From contig NC_080419.1 of the NCBI RefSeq assembly GCF_029873635.1, forward strand, positions 80,026,931 through 80,090,930: a stretch of DNA of 64,000 nucleotides, read 5' to 3'. Each line of letters starts with the position of its first letter. Position 1 is the first letter of the stretch. The translations under genes were made by a program, and so were the position numbers. Source of the DNA: Malania oleifera. Its lineage: Eukaryota > Streptophyta > Magnoliopsida > Santalales > Ximeniaceae. The notes under the pieces are model-generated. The model saw only the letters and a program-made list of their open reading frames with translations, was not told where the DNA came from and ran no database searches. This document shows positions 11,006 through 24,196 of this stretch, in pieces.

Positions 11006-13134
11006 ATTCAATTCTCAGTAAAACAAAATGCAATGTCATGACATGTTAGAATGCCCCTAAGGATCATGTATATGAACCTTTGTGTCTTAGTATTTTGTTC
11101 ATCACCAAACTCTAAGTAAAGCTCTATCTTAGGATATAAGATAAATTTTTCTAGTGGATGGTTAGACTTTACATATCACAAACTCTAAAGACACTCGGAT
11201 TGTCTTCAAGATGAACAAATAAAGTGATGAAAGTTTCATGAGACTCACACTAAGGACAAAGCCCCATGAAGGCCTCCCTTCTTCTTCCTTCTCCTACAAC
11301 CTATAAGGAAACAAGTCCGGATATAAGACTTGTGTAGTGTAGAGTAGGTGTGTGAATTAGAGCAATTACAAAAATGTATAGAATGCATAAACATGGCAAG
11401 GCATACATAACATGGTATATCAATACAATACATGACATAAACACAAGAAAATGCATGCAATCACATATAACCACATAAAAAAAACACACACACAGCCACA
11501 CAAGGGGCGACTTAACTCTCAAAGTCCCCAACAGAGTCTCCAAAGCTATTGGCACCGAGCTTGAGTGGCCTGTTTTGGTTGCCAACATTTGGATCATTTG
11601 GATGACTAAAGAAAACCAAATAAGTAAAATAAACCAAATCATTGGTTCCCTTACTTACCTTTTTGTTTAGAAAATGAAATCGTCACTTCATTTTAATTTC
11701 TTGAAAAGGAATAAAGTAAAGCTTAGTTTAAAAGAAATTTGGTTTGAGAGTACTATTATGAATTGGGAAGGTATATTTTTATACCTTCTTTGAATGAAGT
11801 TTAAAATACGTAGTACCATAAAGCACCCAACGAATAATATTTATTGCACTTAACCTATGAGAGTATGCATGCCTCCATTTTGAAGTTCAAATTTTGAAAA
11901 AAAAATGTTGGAAACTAGTGAAAAAACTCACTTGCAGTATCTGCAGGTCGACTGCCAACAGAGGGACTCCTTTTTTATTTAGTTCTTATAAATCAAACTT
12001 CTAGCCCTTAACTCCTTTTGAAAAGGTTTTTAGAAAAGTTTATATAGAGGCCTTTGACCCATTGAAACTCTACTACTTCCACATCTTTTTCAAAGACCTC
12101 AAACATACACACAAAAGCAAAATAAAGAAAGAAGAAAAATAAAGGAGAAACTTAGTTTATAAAAGTTGTGACTGAGTCTACCCAAAGTAGATTACATACG
12201 TATCGTATCCTTCATGGAGGAATCAAGCCACTTGTAGTTCATCAAATATTTTCAAAAAAGAATTTTTAAAAAATATTTTGATGAGTTTGAAAATCACTTG
12301 AAAACATTTGCAGTCACTTGAAACCTCTTGATGTTTATGTTGAAAAACCTTTTAATTTTTATTAGAAAACTTGGTAAAATAGAGATTAATATCAAATTTA
12401 ACTTTAATAAAACTCATTTTTGACCCTCAAGCCACTTCATGGGTGATTGCTTTGAAAGATGTTATATTGTCTATTTAAGATTGAAAAAAATGCGGATTTT
12501 TAGTGGGAAAACCACAAATTCGCCTTGAAATCTGATTTGAAAAGTTTTGGAGAATATCCAAAAGTCGCATCATGGATGTATGACTCCAAAATTTTGTGTA
12601 GAATTTTGCAAAAACTTGACTCATGTTAAACCATTGGAAATCATTTTTGGAATGAAAACTTAGTCTTCTATGAAAAAAAAATATGCAAACATTTAGTCAA
12701 TTAGCACTCAGACATGACCAATCACACTTTAAAGAGTGTTTTGACTAAAAAAAAAGTATGAAATCCCAAATTGAGAAATCAACAGTGATGAGGAAGGCTC
12801 TATGTCAATTAAAGGTGTTTGCCTTGAGGGAGCTACTTGATGAACAAATCTAGGAACACACAGACTTCATTAGTTCAACACTTGACCAAACTAAAACAAT
12901 GAATATATAGGCAAATTATCAAAGTAGCATGAGGATAGGAAATTTTAATAATAAACAATGAAAATGATTTAAGTAACGAAACATATATGGCAACATATAT
13001 GGGCAGATTACCAGAGTAGATTGTTAGCTTTTCTAGGAGCAGCTTTTGCAGATCGCAACATACATAGGCAATCTACTAAAAAAATATGTATTGTGTGAAA
13101 GAAGGAAAGATATTTGCAATTTTTTTGTTCATAT
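11006..13134. other. No gene recognised
   Basis: AT-rich DNA with a short (CA)n run near 11486-11500. A stretch at 12170-12245 with TACGTATCGTATCCTTC-like sequence resembles LTRs of gypsy Tat-type elements, which might link it to the remnant at 1-1895, but I cannot show a second copy or LTR ends. Short reading frames here have no recognisable domain. Confidence 0.5.
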
Positions 13135-16100
13135 CAGTGTTTTAAGAGGCGCTTGAAAGGCGCGCCAAGCATTTTGAGCATAAAATGCCCTAAGGCATAA
13201 CTAGAAAGTTGTAAAGCCTCAAATGCGTACACCTTATGCAAAAAAATCATGCATTTTACGCCTCATTTGGGAAGGCGTATATCTTTCAGATGCATTTGAT
13301 TTAAAATATATATTGTATCTCTCTGACGATTCCTCCAGCTCTTCCTCTCTCTTCGACGACTCAACAACTGCTTTAAATGATTCCTCCAAGCTTCTAGTCT
13401 CTCTCTTATGAGTCAACGATCCCTTCCAACCTCCGATCTGCCTTCGACGTACCGTCTCTCTTTGACGACCCATTTGGAGCTCTTGTCTCTCTCGAAGCCT
13501 GCGTCTGGCTTCAAAGATTCCTCTAGCTTCTCATTTCTCTTTGAGAAGTTGATGATCCCTTTAAACCTCTTATTTGCCTCCGCAAACCCCTTCCGACGTA
13601 TTATCTCTCTCTAACGACCCATTTGAACCTCTCATCTCTCTGTAGCGACCCTTTACAGCGTCTCATCTCTCTCTACGACCCCCCATAACCTCTTTGCTTT
13701 GAGATTTCTTCTCAGTTTGAGGTCTTTGCTCAAACTAATTCGAGTATTCAACTCTCACTCTCTCCAGAGTTGTTCGTAACAAACTCCCACGAGACTTTCT
13801 GACACTATCTCTAAAATTGAAGGCAGTTGCAGCTAGCTTTTGGTTTGTTTTAGTTTTCAATTTTCAGTTTTAATTTCCTGCTATAGCTACTGATTGATCT
13901 TGTTTAATAAACAAAACCATGTCTAAAGGCGAATCAATTGGGCAGAAAAAAATTTTGTTTGGAAATACATAAAATAAGTTGATGGAGAAAAATATTTTAA
14001 ATGCAAATTTTGTGATCAAACTTGCAGTGGGACTATTTAAAGATTTAAACATCATTTGGCAGGTACAAGGAAGGGAATGAAACATTGCCCAAAAGCTCCT
14101 TTAAACGTGAGATATGAGTGCAAGATTGCTCTTGAAAAATTCCAATAAGAGAGGTGTAAAAGAAGTGAACTTCTTGAAGAGATTGGGATGGGTCTAGGAG
14201 GAGGGTCTTAGAGTGCTTTGCCTCCATTGGTTGGAGATATTGAGCAATGGAATAGTGAGACTGGCCTTAATCCTAGGGCTAGAGGTCCAATGGATAAGTT
14301 TTCATTTCACATATCAAACAATCCACTCTAAACTCAAAATGGAAGAAGGAAGAAAGAAATGAAGTGTGTAGGAAAGTTGATCATTGTGTGTTCAACAATG
14401 TTCTACCATTTAATTTGATGGAGGACGTATATTGGCGTGTTAAGGTGGATGGTATTGCTAATTACGAGCCAAGTTTCAAGCCTCCATATATGCAAGAGAT
14501 GAGGACATAGATCCTTAAAAATGAAGTGAAAGATAACGATGACATGCTGAAAGAGCATAATAAAGCTTGGAAGGAATATGGATGTTCTATCATGGTTGAG
14601 GGATGGAATGATGGATGTTCAAGGGTCTTAGTTAATTTCCTTGTGAATATTCCTGCTAGTACATGGTTTTTAAAATCCATTGATGATTATGATTCTATAA
14701 AAAATGGTGATTTGATGTTTAATTATATAGATAAGGTGGTTGAGGAAGTTGGTGAGGAGAATGTTGTGCAGGTGATAACTGATAATGCGAAGAACATGAT
14801 AAATGGTAGAAATAAGCTTATGGAAAAGAGGGAGAAGCTCATTGGACTCCATGTGTTGCACATTGTTTGGATCTCATGTTGAAGGATATTGCAAAATTGA
14901 AGATCCATGCAACCACAATCCTAAAGGCTAAGCAAGTTGTGAAATTTGTTTATTATCATTCTTATGTGCTTGCAATGATCAGGAAGCATTTCACCAACAA
15001 CAAAGAACTCATCCACCCTGCAATGACGCGCTTTTCTGTTACATTTTTTACACTTCAAAGCATTTACAAACAAAAGGGAGACCTTTAATCTATATTCTCT
15101 TCGAAAATGTGGTGCACTTCTACATATGCAAAAATGCATGAAGGTATAAGGACTCGCTCAATAGTTTTATTTGACCAATATTTGTGGCCTCACATGGCTT
15201 ATGTTATCAAGAGTGTTGTCCCTCTTGTGTGTGTTCTAAGGAAGTTGATTCCGAGGAAAGACCAACCATGGGGTGTTTACTATGAGTTGATGGATTCGGC
15301 AAAGGAAAAAATTGCTACAATTTTTTCTAGAAATGTGAAGAAGTATGGACCCATTTGGAGAAAAATAGATAATAGATGGACTCCACAACTTCATCACCCT
15401 TTGCATGCTACAAGAAATTATCTAAATCCTCAATTGCGTTATAAGGAGAACTTCTCTAATTGTGAAGAAATGAAGAAAGGACTATTTGAATGCATGGATA
15501 GAATGTTGAGATATGAGGAGAGGCTAGCTTCATACATCTAATTGGATTTGTTTGATAATGCACGAGGGGATTTCAGGACTCAAGTGGCTATTTACTCTGA
15601 AATGTTGAGAAGCTCAGGTAAAAATTATACTTCAATAAAAATTAGTTAATTAGTAGTACTTTATCCTTGTTTCTTCTTATAACTTGTAACTTAAACATGT
15701 TTTTTTTTTTTTTTTTTTTGTAGCTGATTGGTGGAAGCATTTTGGGACAAAGACCCCAGAATTGAAGAAATTTGCTATTTGTATTCTTAGCTCGACATGT
15801 AGTGCTAGTGGATGTGAGAGGAATTGGAGCACATTTGAGTAGGTTCTTAGTTCTTACAAATGTCATGTTATTATCGTTTCACTCTAATATAAAAATATCT
15901 TCTTATATCTAAAAATTTAAATGGCTTAAACTCAATTGTAGATTGATACGAAAATAGGAATAGATTAAAGCACAAGAGATTGAATGCTCTAGTTTATGTG
16001 AAGTACAACACCAAACTAAGGGAGAGAGTTCTACGAAGGAGACAAAATTATGATCCAATATTGGTGGCGGAAGTAGCTTCAAATGATGAATGGATCACTG

Positions 16101-16560
16101 AGAAGGAAATCTTCCCAAAAGATACTTCTTGGTTTAATGATGAAAATCTCCTAGAAATTGATGCTATTAGAGCTTTCCCCATGGTAGCTTTCGAAGGAGA
16201 TGATGCTCAAGTAACACAAGCTTATGGTAGCTCGCATTCTATACTTCCTAGCAAAAGGAAGATTAGTGATTATTGTGAGAACTTGACTACATACATATCA
16301 ATAGTCAATTTTTGAATCTAATAATTTATAATTCTCCTTTTCTCCTAACTCCTAACTTATAGCTTTATTGAATGTCTAAGCACTTAAGAGGCAGGAGGCC
16401 AACATTGGTCACAATTGAGGAAGACGATGTTGAAGTGGGAGCGGGGGAATTTATAAGAGGAAGAACTCCTACTATAGATGGATTTGATGAAAATGAGGAC
16501 TTTGATGAAGATCTTGATAGTTCTCTCTAAACTTTGTTGATTTTGATTTAGATTCTTAAA
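13135..16560 (+). mobile_element. Decayed hAT DNA transposon
   Basis: The left end is CAGTGTTTTAAGAGGCGC, which fits hAT terminal repeats (CA-x-T-G start). A CT-rich leader of about 600 bp follows, then a transposase gene with introns. No inverted copy of this end is found at 16530-17100, so the right end is lost or too divergent. The right boundary given is where coding similarity stops. Confidence 0.7.
13919..16530 (+). pseudogene. hAT-family transposase, broken, with introns
   Basis: Domains in order: a BED zinc finger at about 13999-14095 (KCKFCDQTCSGTIKRFKHH, then GMKHCPKAP); a DUF659 domain at 14400-14880 (WKEYGCSIMVEGWNDG, VVQVITDNAKNM, then a Cys-x-x-His stretch near 14850); and the hAT C-terminal dimerisation region at 15723-16080 (WWKHFGTKTPELKKFAICIL, CERNWSTFE, then RLNALVYVKYN). 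An intron at about 15618-15723 has a GTAAAA donor and a T-run followed by TTTGTAG, and a second lies near 15843-15950. An acidic tail ends DFDEDLDSSL at 16530. Frameshifts near 13960 and stops at 14150-14520 kill it. Confidence 0.85.
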
Positions 16561-18112
16561 AATTAGAATCTTGGATGATGAGAAATTGTGATATTTTTAA
16601 TTTGGCCTTTTTTCTTCTTTTTGTAATGTTATAACTCATGCTTATTTTTTAAATGCATTGTTTGTGTCTGGTAGCTAAAATTGGCCTATATGATATTTAA
16701 AAATTATGTTTTTATTTTTTCTCCATTATTCTAAAATTTTTCTCGTTTTTATAAATTGATTTTATTTATTAATTATTTAAGATGTACACATTCCCTTTTC
16801 CCAAATACAACTCTAAAAATCAAAACCACAACAAAAAGAAGGCCAAGAAATAGAGATATTTTAAGAAATTAAATACTCAACTAATTCAACAGGACGGATC
16901 AAGAATTGTGTGAGGTTATTTAGGGAGCAAGAAATTTGGATGATGCAAGTCAGATCTCCACGAAGGACATTAAATGTCTAGCTTTTGTGAATCATTCTTG
17001 ACAAAAATTAATGGAAAGCTCGCCATTGGCCTCCTAACCCACAATTATTATTATTATTATTATTATTATAAAGAAGATAGTGTCTTGGGGCAGTATCTAG
17101 CAACCTACAATTTAGATCAAACAAAAAAAAAATTAATAGATAATAAAAATAAATTAAATCAGCCAGGCAAACAATTTGCAAAATAATTCAAGATAAACAA
17201 AAAATTCAAAAGAAAAGAGGAATAAATTTGCAAAATAGAAATAAGAAACTCTCATACATCAACTCAACCCTCATACAAATAATTAATTATTCAAACCATT
17301 AATTACTAAGGACATCAATATCACCTACATTTGGAGATGTTCAGTGGATTGAACTGAGAGAGAGATAACCATATATACATAGCTTAAATGCCCTATGGAG
17401 TTCCCCATTTGGGCAACGGAAATCATTTCTGCAATGTCCTGGACATATTAAACTACTACTATAGTAAAATAGAGATAAATCTAACCTAATTAATTATTTG
17501 AATCTTGTTCTTGTTCTATCTTACACACTCAAAAAAAATATAGCACAATACTCCATAATAGAGTTCCATTTCTGAATTCCTGGGAATTATACTTGAACAG
17601 TTAAATGAAACAACTAAAAAATCAATAAATAAATAAATAAACAAATTCACAAGGGCTTTAAAAAGGGGCCATATAAAATAAGTACCCACAAAGACGTGAT
17701 TCCTTCTATGGAGTTCATTCATTTTGGGCACTCTAAACTGAATTAAATTTTAAAAAAATAATTTTATATTTGACTCTATTGATATCAAAAGGACATATTG
17801 AGTGGTCTTACAGCCCTTGATATATGATTTTTTCCATGAACAAAATGCTAATCTTTGGTATGATGTCTTATAAGCAAGGAGGATATCCGATCAATATTAC
17901 TTCAAAAATCAGCAATAAAAAAGTGCCACACCTAGAGCTCCCTTCTATTCAAAACTCTGCCAAAACTGGATGTCATCTCCCTCAATATTCACTAAAACAA
18001 ATGCTCTACTTCAGTTGTTATAATTATCACTATCATTATAAGAAGCAAGGCTCTTAAAATTCAATCACAACAGATCAATAGGTTTTTCATTCCTCGTCAT
18101 CCATCCCCTTTC
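16561..18112. other. Intergenic, 3' flank of NSN1
   Basis: AT-rich and without recognisable genes. It contains an (ATT)n microsatellite at about 17047-17070. The part next to 18112 would be the 3' UTR and downstream flank of NSN1 (minus strand). I could not pick a convincing polyadenylation signal. Confidence 0.6.
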
Positions 18113-18490
18113 CTACTCAAACTCAACACCCAACATTGGCGCTTCAGCACCAATCTGGTCGCCATTGTCATTGTCATCTTCTTCTTCCCCACTATCACTA
18201 CCAACAACCGTGGCAGATTCCCTTCTCTTGTAATCCACATTGAAGTCATAATCGTCATCCATAGAATCACCTGCTACCAATAACTTATTAGCCTTTTTTC
18301 GTCTCTTCTTCTCTGCTCTCTTCATCTTCGTATTGAGCATCCCTTCTACAGCATATAACTTCTCATTTTGCCTACTACTAGCAGTTCTGACATTGCCATC
18401 TCTTGCATTATCTTTTTCACATCCCATGAGTTGATCATCACTGCCATCCATTTCATTGGCTTGTTTCTCACCTTGAGTTGATGGTTGCAC
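18113..18490 (-). CDS. NSN1: NSN1 exon 9, charged C-terminus and stop
   Basis: Starts [20 protein letters not shown] after a TATGCAG acceptor. It contains [19 protein letters not shown] (a likely nuclear/nucleolar signal) and [14 protein letters not shown], then an acidic run, and ends at a TGA at 18113. The [10 protein letters not shown] and DYDFxVDY blocks are typical of plant NSN1. Confidence 0.95.
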   Translation of the reverse strand: MQPSTQGEKQANEMDGSDDQLMGCEKDNARDGNVRTASSRQNEKLYAVEGMLNTKMKRAEKKRRKKANKLLVAGDSMDDDYDFNVDYKRRESATVVGSDSGEEEDDNDNGDQIGAEAPMLGVEFE

Positions 18491-21400
18491 CTGCATATCC
18501 ATTAACCCAAAAAATAAAGTCAAGTATAATTCAAATTCAAGAGTAGACAAAATCAAGTGGCAATTGGAAAAGTCATGCTGAACTGTGAACAAAAAAATAT
18601 CACTCAATTTCCATAGAATCTTATGTGAATTTTTTTTTGGTTACCAATTTGAGTAAATACAATTTGTGAGGAATGAGAGCATTTCTTGAATCTTAAAAAT
18701 GGTGTTCCAATATATTTTACAAACATTTTCAGCTGTATTCAATTCTTTCATTTAAGAACCAATCGCAAAATTAGGATACCCATCCAGGAAATGCGGTTGG
18801 CCTAAGTTGAAGCAACCACCTTTTCATAACAAGAGCTCAAATAAACTCCATCAGGTTGCATGAATATGAAAAGAAAGAGGCCAAAGATAAAATCAAGTAC
18901 CAGTATCTTAAGTCTCATGCCCATAGAATCACCTAAAGCCTAAAAGCCGAAAAAGTATAGGATTCTTCAAAGAAGCTGTTCTGATGATTTGAGTAAATAA
19001 CAAACCTCAAACATCTTCTCATCAAAATTGAGAGGGCAATTTGGAGGAACTTCAACATGATGAAAATCATCAACAGGTTTTAGGCTGCCAATAAATGAAG
19101 ATTCGCTGTCGTAAATTTCATCAACATTGAACTCTTTGCCAAACTCAGAAGTAATTTTTGCCTCCGAAGGTTCTCCCTGATTTCTGGTTGGAGGCATTGT
19201 ATAGTATGGAATTTTCCCTGAAAAAAAAAAACAACAAAAAATCATATAAATTTCATTACTGCAACAGGACAATCTCATTCCATTATATATTAGGTTTACT
19301 GTCCCATTTTCCTTGGTCATCCAGAGAAAGTAAAATCACAATATATGTCTTTTTTTGTTTTTTTGATAAAACAATATATGCCAATTTATCCAAACCTTCA
19401 TTCCAATCATGTAGAACAATTCGTGCAGCAGCTTCAACATCCACAAGACCACCTTTTTTTAGCTTCCCTCTAACGGTAGCCACCTTCTGCAGAAAGTCAT
19501 CGACTGAATCAAAGCTTGGGAGCTTATATAACATTACCAATATTTTTGCTGGGCAGAGCTGGAGAATTTCCTTCACTGTGTAGGGCGAACCACAAATTGG
19601 ACAAGAGTTAGGACACTAGTTAAAACCTAACAATAAGGGTCTTAAAAGTTTTCCATAAATTTATGCAAAAGAACATAAAAAATTCACAGCAAATACCAAA
19701 GTAATCAAGTTTTAGAGTACACTTGTGAAAAGAATTTCTAAAATAAAATATTACATCTCTATCTACATACATATGAAAACAGGACGTGGGTAGAACAATA
19801 AAGCAGGTGCCCTTCCAACAGCTAGGGGTCTGTTTGGTATTGTTGTTGTTTTCTGTTTTCTATTTTTGTTTTTCCATAGTGAAGAAACACGTTACAAAAA
19901 CGTGTTTGTTTATGTCGTCAGTTCTCTTTTTCTGTTGCTGGTTTTTAGTTGTTTGCCAAAAAATTGAAAACCAAATTTTATGGTTTTTAGTTTTTTTGGC
20001 AACCTGTTGCCAGAAATTTTAAAATCCAGTAATAGTTTTTTGGATTAAATTATTCATTTCATACATTTTTAAATTAAATGATCATATGAATTTAAATATA
20101 ATTAAAATATAAATATGCATAAATTTCAAAAAATAATAATAAAGCCAACTACAAAATGCTTTTACTATTTTTTAATTGTCATGTTCAATAGAAAAAAAGT
20201 AAAATAATTATAATAATTTTTTATTATTATAGTACCTTTTTTAATGTATATTATTTGTAATTTTATTATTTTAATCAAATTTTTATAATATTATTTGATT
20301 TAAATATGAAAATGAGCACTTTTTAATAAAATTTTTAATTTGTATTAGTTTTATAAATGTTAACAAACAGGTTGTTGGTTTCTAGTTTTTAGTTTCTGGT
20401 TCTAGTTTTGGTTTTCATTTATGGTTTTCGTTTTTTTAATTTCTGACAGTGATACCAAACGACCCCTAAGCTATTCTTCTGATTTTTTTTGTATTCTTGT
20501 CTGTTTTTTTCCTATTTCTTTTCCTCCACTTTTTTTATTTAGCTCTGTACTGTATTTGGTGAAGTTCATGTTTTAATGTATTTTTGTACGTGTTAGCATG
20601 TGTATATAACTTATACATATGTACATGAATACAAGCGAGTACACCACATATGAGCACATTTATGTACACCTATGTCCACACATAATGCATGTGTCAGTGT
20701 ATCAAAAAATTGAATCAAATTGTTACATCATACTCAAATTGTAAAAATCTGCTTTACCATATATCTAAAAAAGCACAAGATACTAAAAATGAAATATATT
20801 AATGAAATTGAATGATCATCTACCCTAATATAAATACATTATGTATGGATGAAAGCTATGTGAGGGAGAACCACTACAGAGGATTTTAGATGTTCATATT
20901 GTATCTAGGTTTTTATATTTTAGTTTGGGAAAGAAAGTTTAGTCGATTTAGGTTTATTTTGTGTATGTAAGTGCTTTAGGGATTATTTTGTAATTCTTGT
21001 TTTATTGGGGCTTTTATGTAAATATGTGTTCTAGTTTGTAGTGGGTGTAAGTGCTGGACTTGTAAGTTATTGCACAGTTAGCGTTTTGAATCAATTGCAG
21101 TTTCCCTCCCTCTCCCCCCCCCCCCCCCCCGGGGCGGTAGGTTCCTGCCCTTTTTCTCGTTCTAGTTAGTAGTGGGGATAAATGCTGGACATGTAAGTTA
21201 TTGCACAATTATTGTTTTGAATCAATTGCAGTTTCCCTCCCTGTTTCTCTCTCTCTCTCTCTCTCTCTCACAGGTTCCTGCTCTTCTTCTTCTTCTTCTT
21301 CTTTAATACCTATCCTACATCAAATTGGTATCAAAGCCTAATTCGATTCAGCCCCAGATTTCCCTGTTGCTGTTCTTCTATCAGATTTGGAATTCCTACA

Positions 21401-24155
21401 ATGAACTCCATTAAGGTTCGCCCAAAAACTCAAACCACATCCACCACAGGACTTCATTGCTGCAATAGCAAGTCAGAAGTGGCAGGAAAATCCAAGAAAA
21501 CCGAAGCATTCATCAGCCTGCAACTTTTCCAGGAAATTACAGTTGTGCCACTGGGTTTCGAAACCCTATTTTCCACAACCAAACCACAACCCCTCCCTTA
21601 TGACCAAAATCAGACACCCCCGAAACACCACCCATCAAAATTTCATTTCCATACAAACACTGGAGAGGCCTCATGCTCCTGCTGAAAACTTTCCAGCCAA
21701 CTGCTCCCTAAATCCCCCATTTCCTGCAATTTTCTTCCAGCACAGCCACCCTCACTGGAATCCACACCCTCACTGCTTCCACCCAGAAGGTCATTGCTGG
21801 AGGAGCCCTGACAGCGGCTCACGCGCAGGCCACGTGCATGTGGAAGTTGCCAGACTTTCCCTGTTTTGCTCAGATTAGTAAGAAATTGCTTCCAGCTACA
21901 AGACTTTGGATTTTACCTGATATTTTGAAGCTTTCTGAGTGAATATTGAAAGTATCAAGGTTGGTTTGCATTCCTAAGGTGAAAGACAGCCTAATCTTGG
22001 GTTGCTCGAGCAAATTTCAGAGTTTTGAAGGTCTACCAACATCCAAATTGAGACCTAGTTGCTCTGTTTTGGGCTTTTACTGCAGCAAATTGGTTTTCCT
22101 CTGTGATCTTCGATAGCTTAGTACATATTTTTAGAGGGTAAAATCAGTGTGCTAGCATAGTCCTTGAATCATATGTGAGAAGTTGAAGTGAAATATTTGA
22201 AATATCGAAACTATGAAGTCAAAGCAAGGACATTTTGGTAGCATTGTACCCACTTACACTAGGACTCCACAGAAATTGATTTAATGTTGCTTATCTTTTT
22301 GGTACTTGTTAGAGTTTGCATCGGTCCATATTTATTCTATGGTTAAAAAAAACAAAAAAGAGGAGTAAATTCCGTGTATGTGGTTCCTACATAGTTGGCA
22401 ATTCTCAACAATAACAGGACCATCAGTATAGTCTTAGACAACCTTCTTCTAGTGTCACCAATTATTCCCTTAAATTTACAGACCTCATTTATCGGTGTGC
22501 TCTTAGTAAGGAACCTAGAATGATAATTTTGTTCAAGAAAGGGTTAAGGGATGAAATCAAAAGGTTTATGATTATGCAAATTCAAAAATATTCCACCACT
22601 TTATCTGACACTTACCACATGGCTTTGGAAGCTGAGAGATTTCTCCAACCACCAACCTATAACACCACTTCCTATCTTACAGAATTTCATCATTCAAAAT
22701 CAATTTCTCCATGGTCACATAGAATTCTTAGATCCTCACAAGATGTTCAAGAAGAAAACTCAAAACTGTTGAGGAGAAACAATCAAATATCAAAAGTGCA
22801 ATGCAAATTCTTGTGTAATTGAGTATCATGAATGCATCAATAATTTGCATATTACTAGAGCACAATTTTTTGATTCTTCAATGAACGTGACCCACGAATC
22901 TTCTCAATGGTCAGAAGACAGTCCTAGGCCCACTAAAGATGTTCAAGAGAAAACTCAACTTGTTGAGGATATCAAAAGTGTCCATCCAAATTGTTGCATA
23001 CTAGAATATGATGATTATATTTTACATGCATATAACTACTGCCCAATTTTTTGATTTTTTCTGTTGATGTGAATCATGAATCTTCTCAAAATGAGATCAC
23101 AGACTTGTCTTTTAGTGATCCTAAACATGTTGGTGCCTCTACGCCGGAGATGGACCTTGATTTGTTATCACACTGCGGTTGTTGAAACTTGTAATGAACA
23201 ACAAAATGAGTTGCCAATTACAAGGACAGATATGCCTGTCAATGACCTTGCTCTTCAACCTCAATTTTCCATTTCTAACCCAAAGAGCAAAGAACAAATG
23301 GATGTTGTAGAGTTTGTTGAAAAATCTTCAATCATGAAACCTACTGTTGAAAATCTTCTTGAGAATATTTCTCCTCAATCCATAAAACTTGCACCTCCAT
23401 CCTTTCATCTTCTCACTCTACATTTTCATTAACCAAATCTAGTGAAACGTTGTCTATCATCTTAGAGTATGGACCGAATGCATATTTTCTTGAGCTGCCA
23501 ATAGATTTGAATATTAAATTGATTTCTTTTTTGGGGGACTTGTTATTTTATCAAAGGACATTGCAGCCTTCTATGCTACTTGCAGTTGGGCAATCTACTG
23601 CATATTCTCCAATGGTGATAGACGATGCAATGCAGATCGTGCCTCCTCTGCATGTTTGACTTTGTTCCCACACATGGAGCTAAAGCTACTACGCCATTAC
23701 AAAACTTGAGGTTGAGCTTTCTCAGACAAGGGGAGTTTGATGGAGAACCAGCAATGGAAGATTTCAGATGTTCACATTGTATCTAGGTTTTTATATTTTA
23801 GTTTGGGAAAGTCTTGCTTTTTTAAAAGTTTAGTTAATTAAGGTTTATTTTGTGTATTCAAGTACTTTAGGGTTATTTTGTAATTTATTGTTTTATTGGG
23901 GCTTTTATGTAAATTTGTTCTAGTTAGAAGTGGTATAAGTGTTGGACATGTAAGTTATTGTACAGTTATTGTTTTGAATCAATTGCAGTTTCTCCTTCTT
24001 CTCCTAATTCTGTCTCTCACCTCTGATCTGTTCTTCCCTTTCTCTGTTGTTCTCTTTCTGTTTTGTTCCCCTACAGCTGCTGCTGCTTCTCTTCCTCCTC
24101 CTCCTCCTCCTCTTCCTCTCCTTCTCCTTCTAATTCTCTCAATTCTATCTATCTA

Positions 24156-24196
<41 letters not shown>

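Noticed and set aside
11245..11642. Minus-strand Cys/Tyr-rich frames near the CA repeat
   Set aside because: No domain, no start context, overlapping frames of similar quality; treated as chance in AT-rich DNA.
13223..13614. Overlapping Ser/Leu-rich frames on both strands
   Set aside because: They sit in the CT-rich leader of the hAT element with imperfect CTCTCT repeats; low complexity, no coding signal.
24067..24192. Leu/Pro-rich peptide and TATATA tract as a possible gene start
   Set aside because: The sequence is the simple-repeat end of an LTR; the peptide comes from CTT/CTC and TA repeats.
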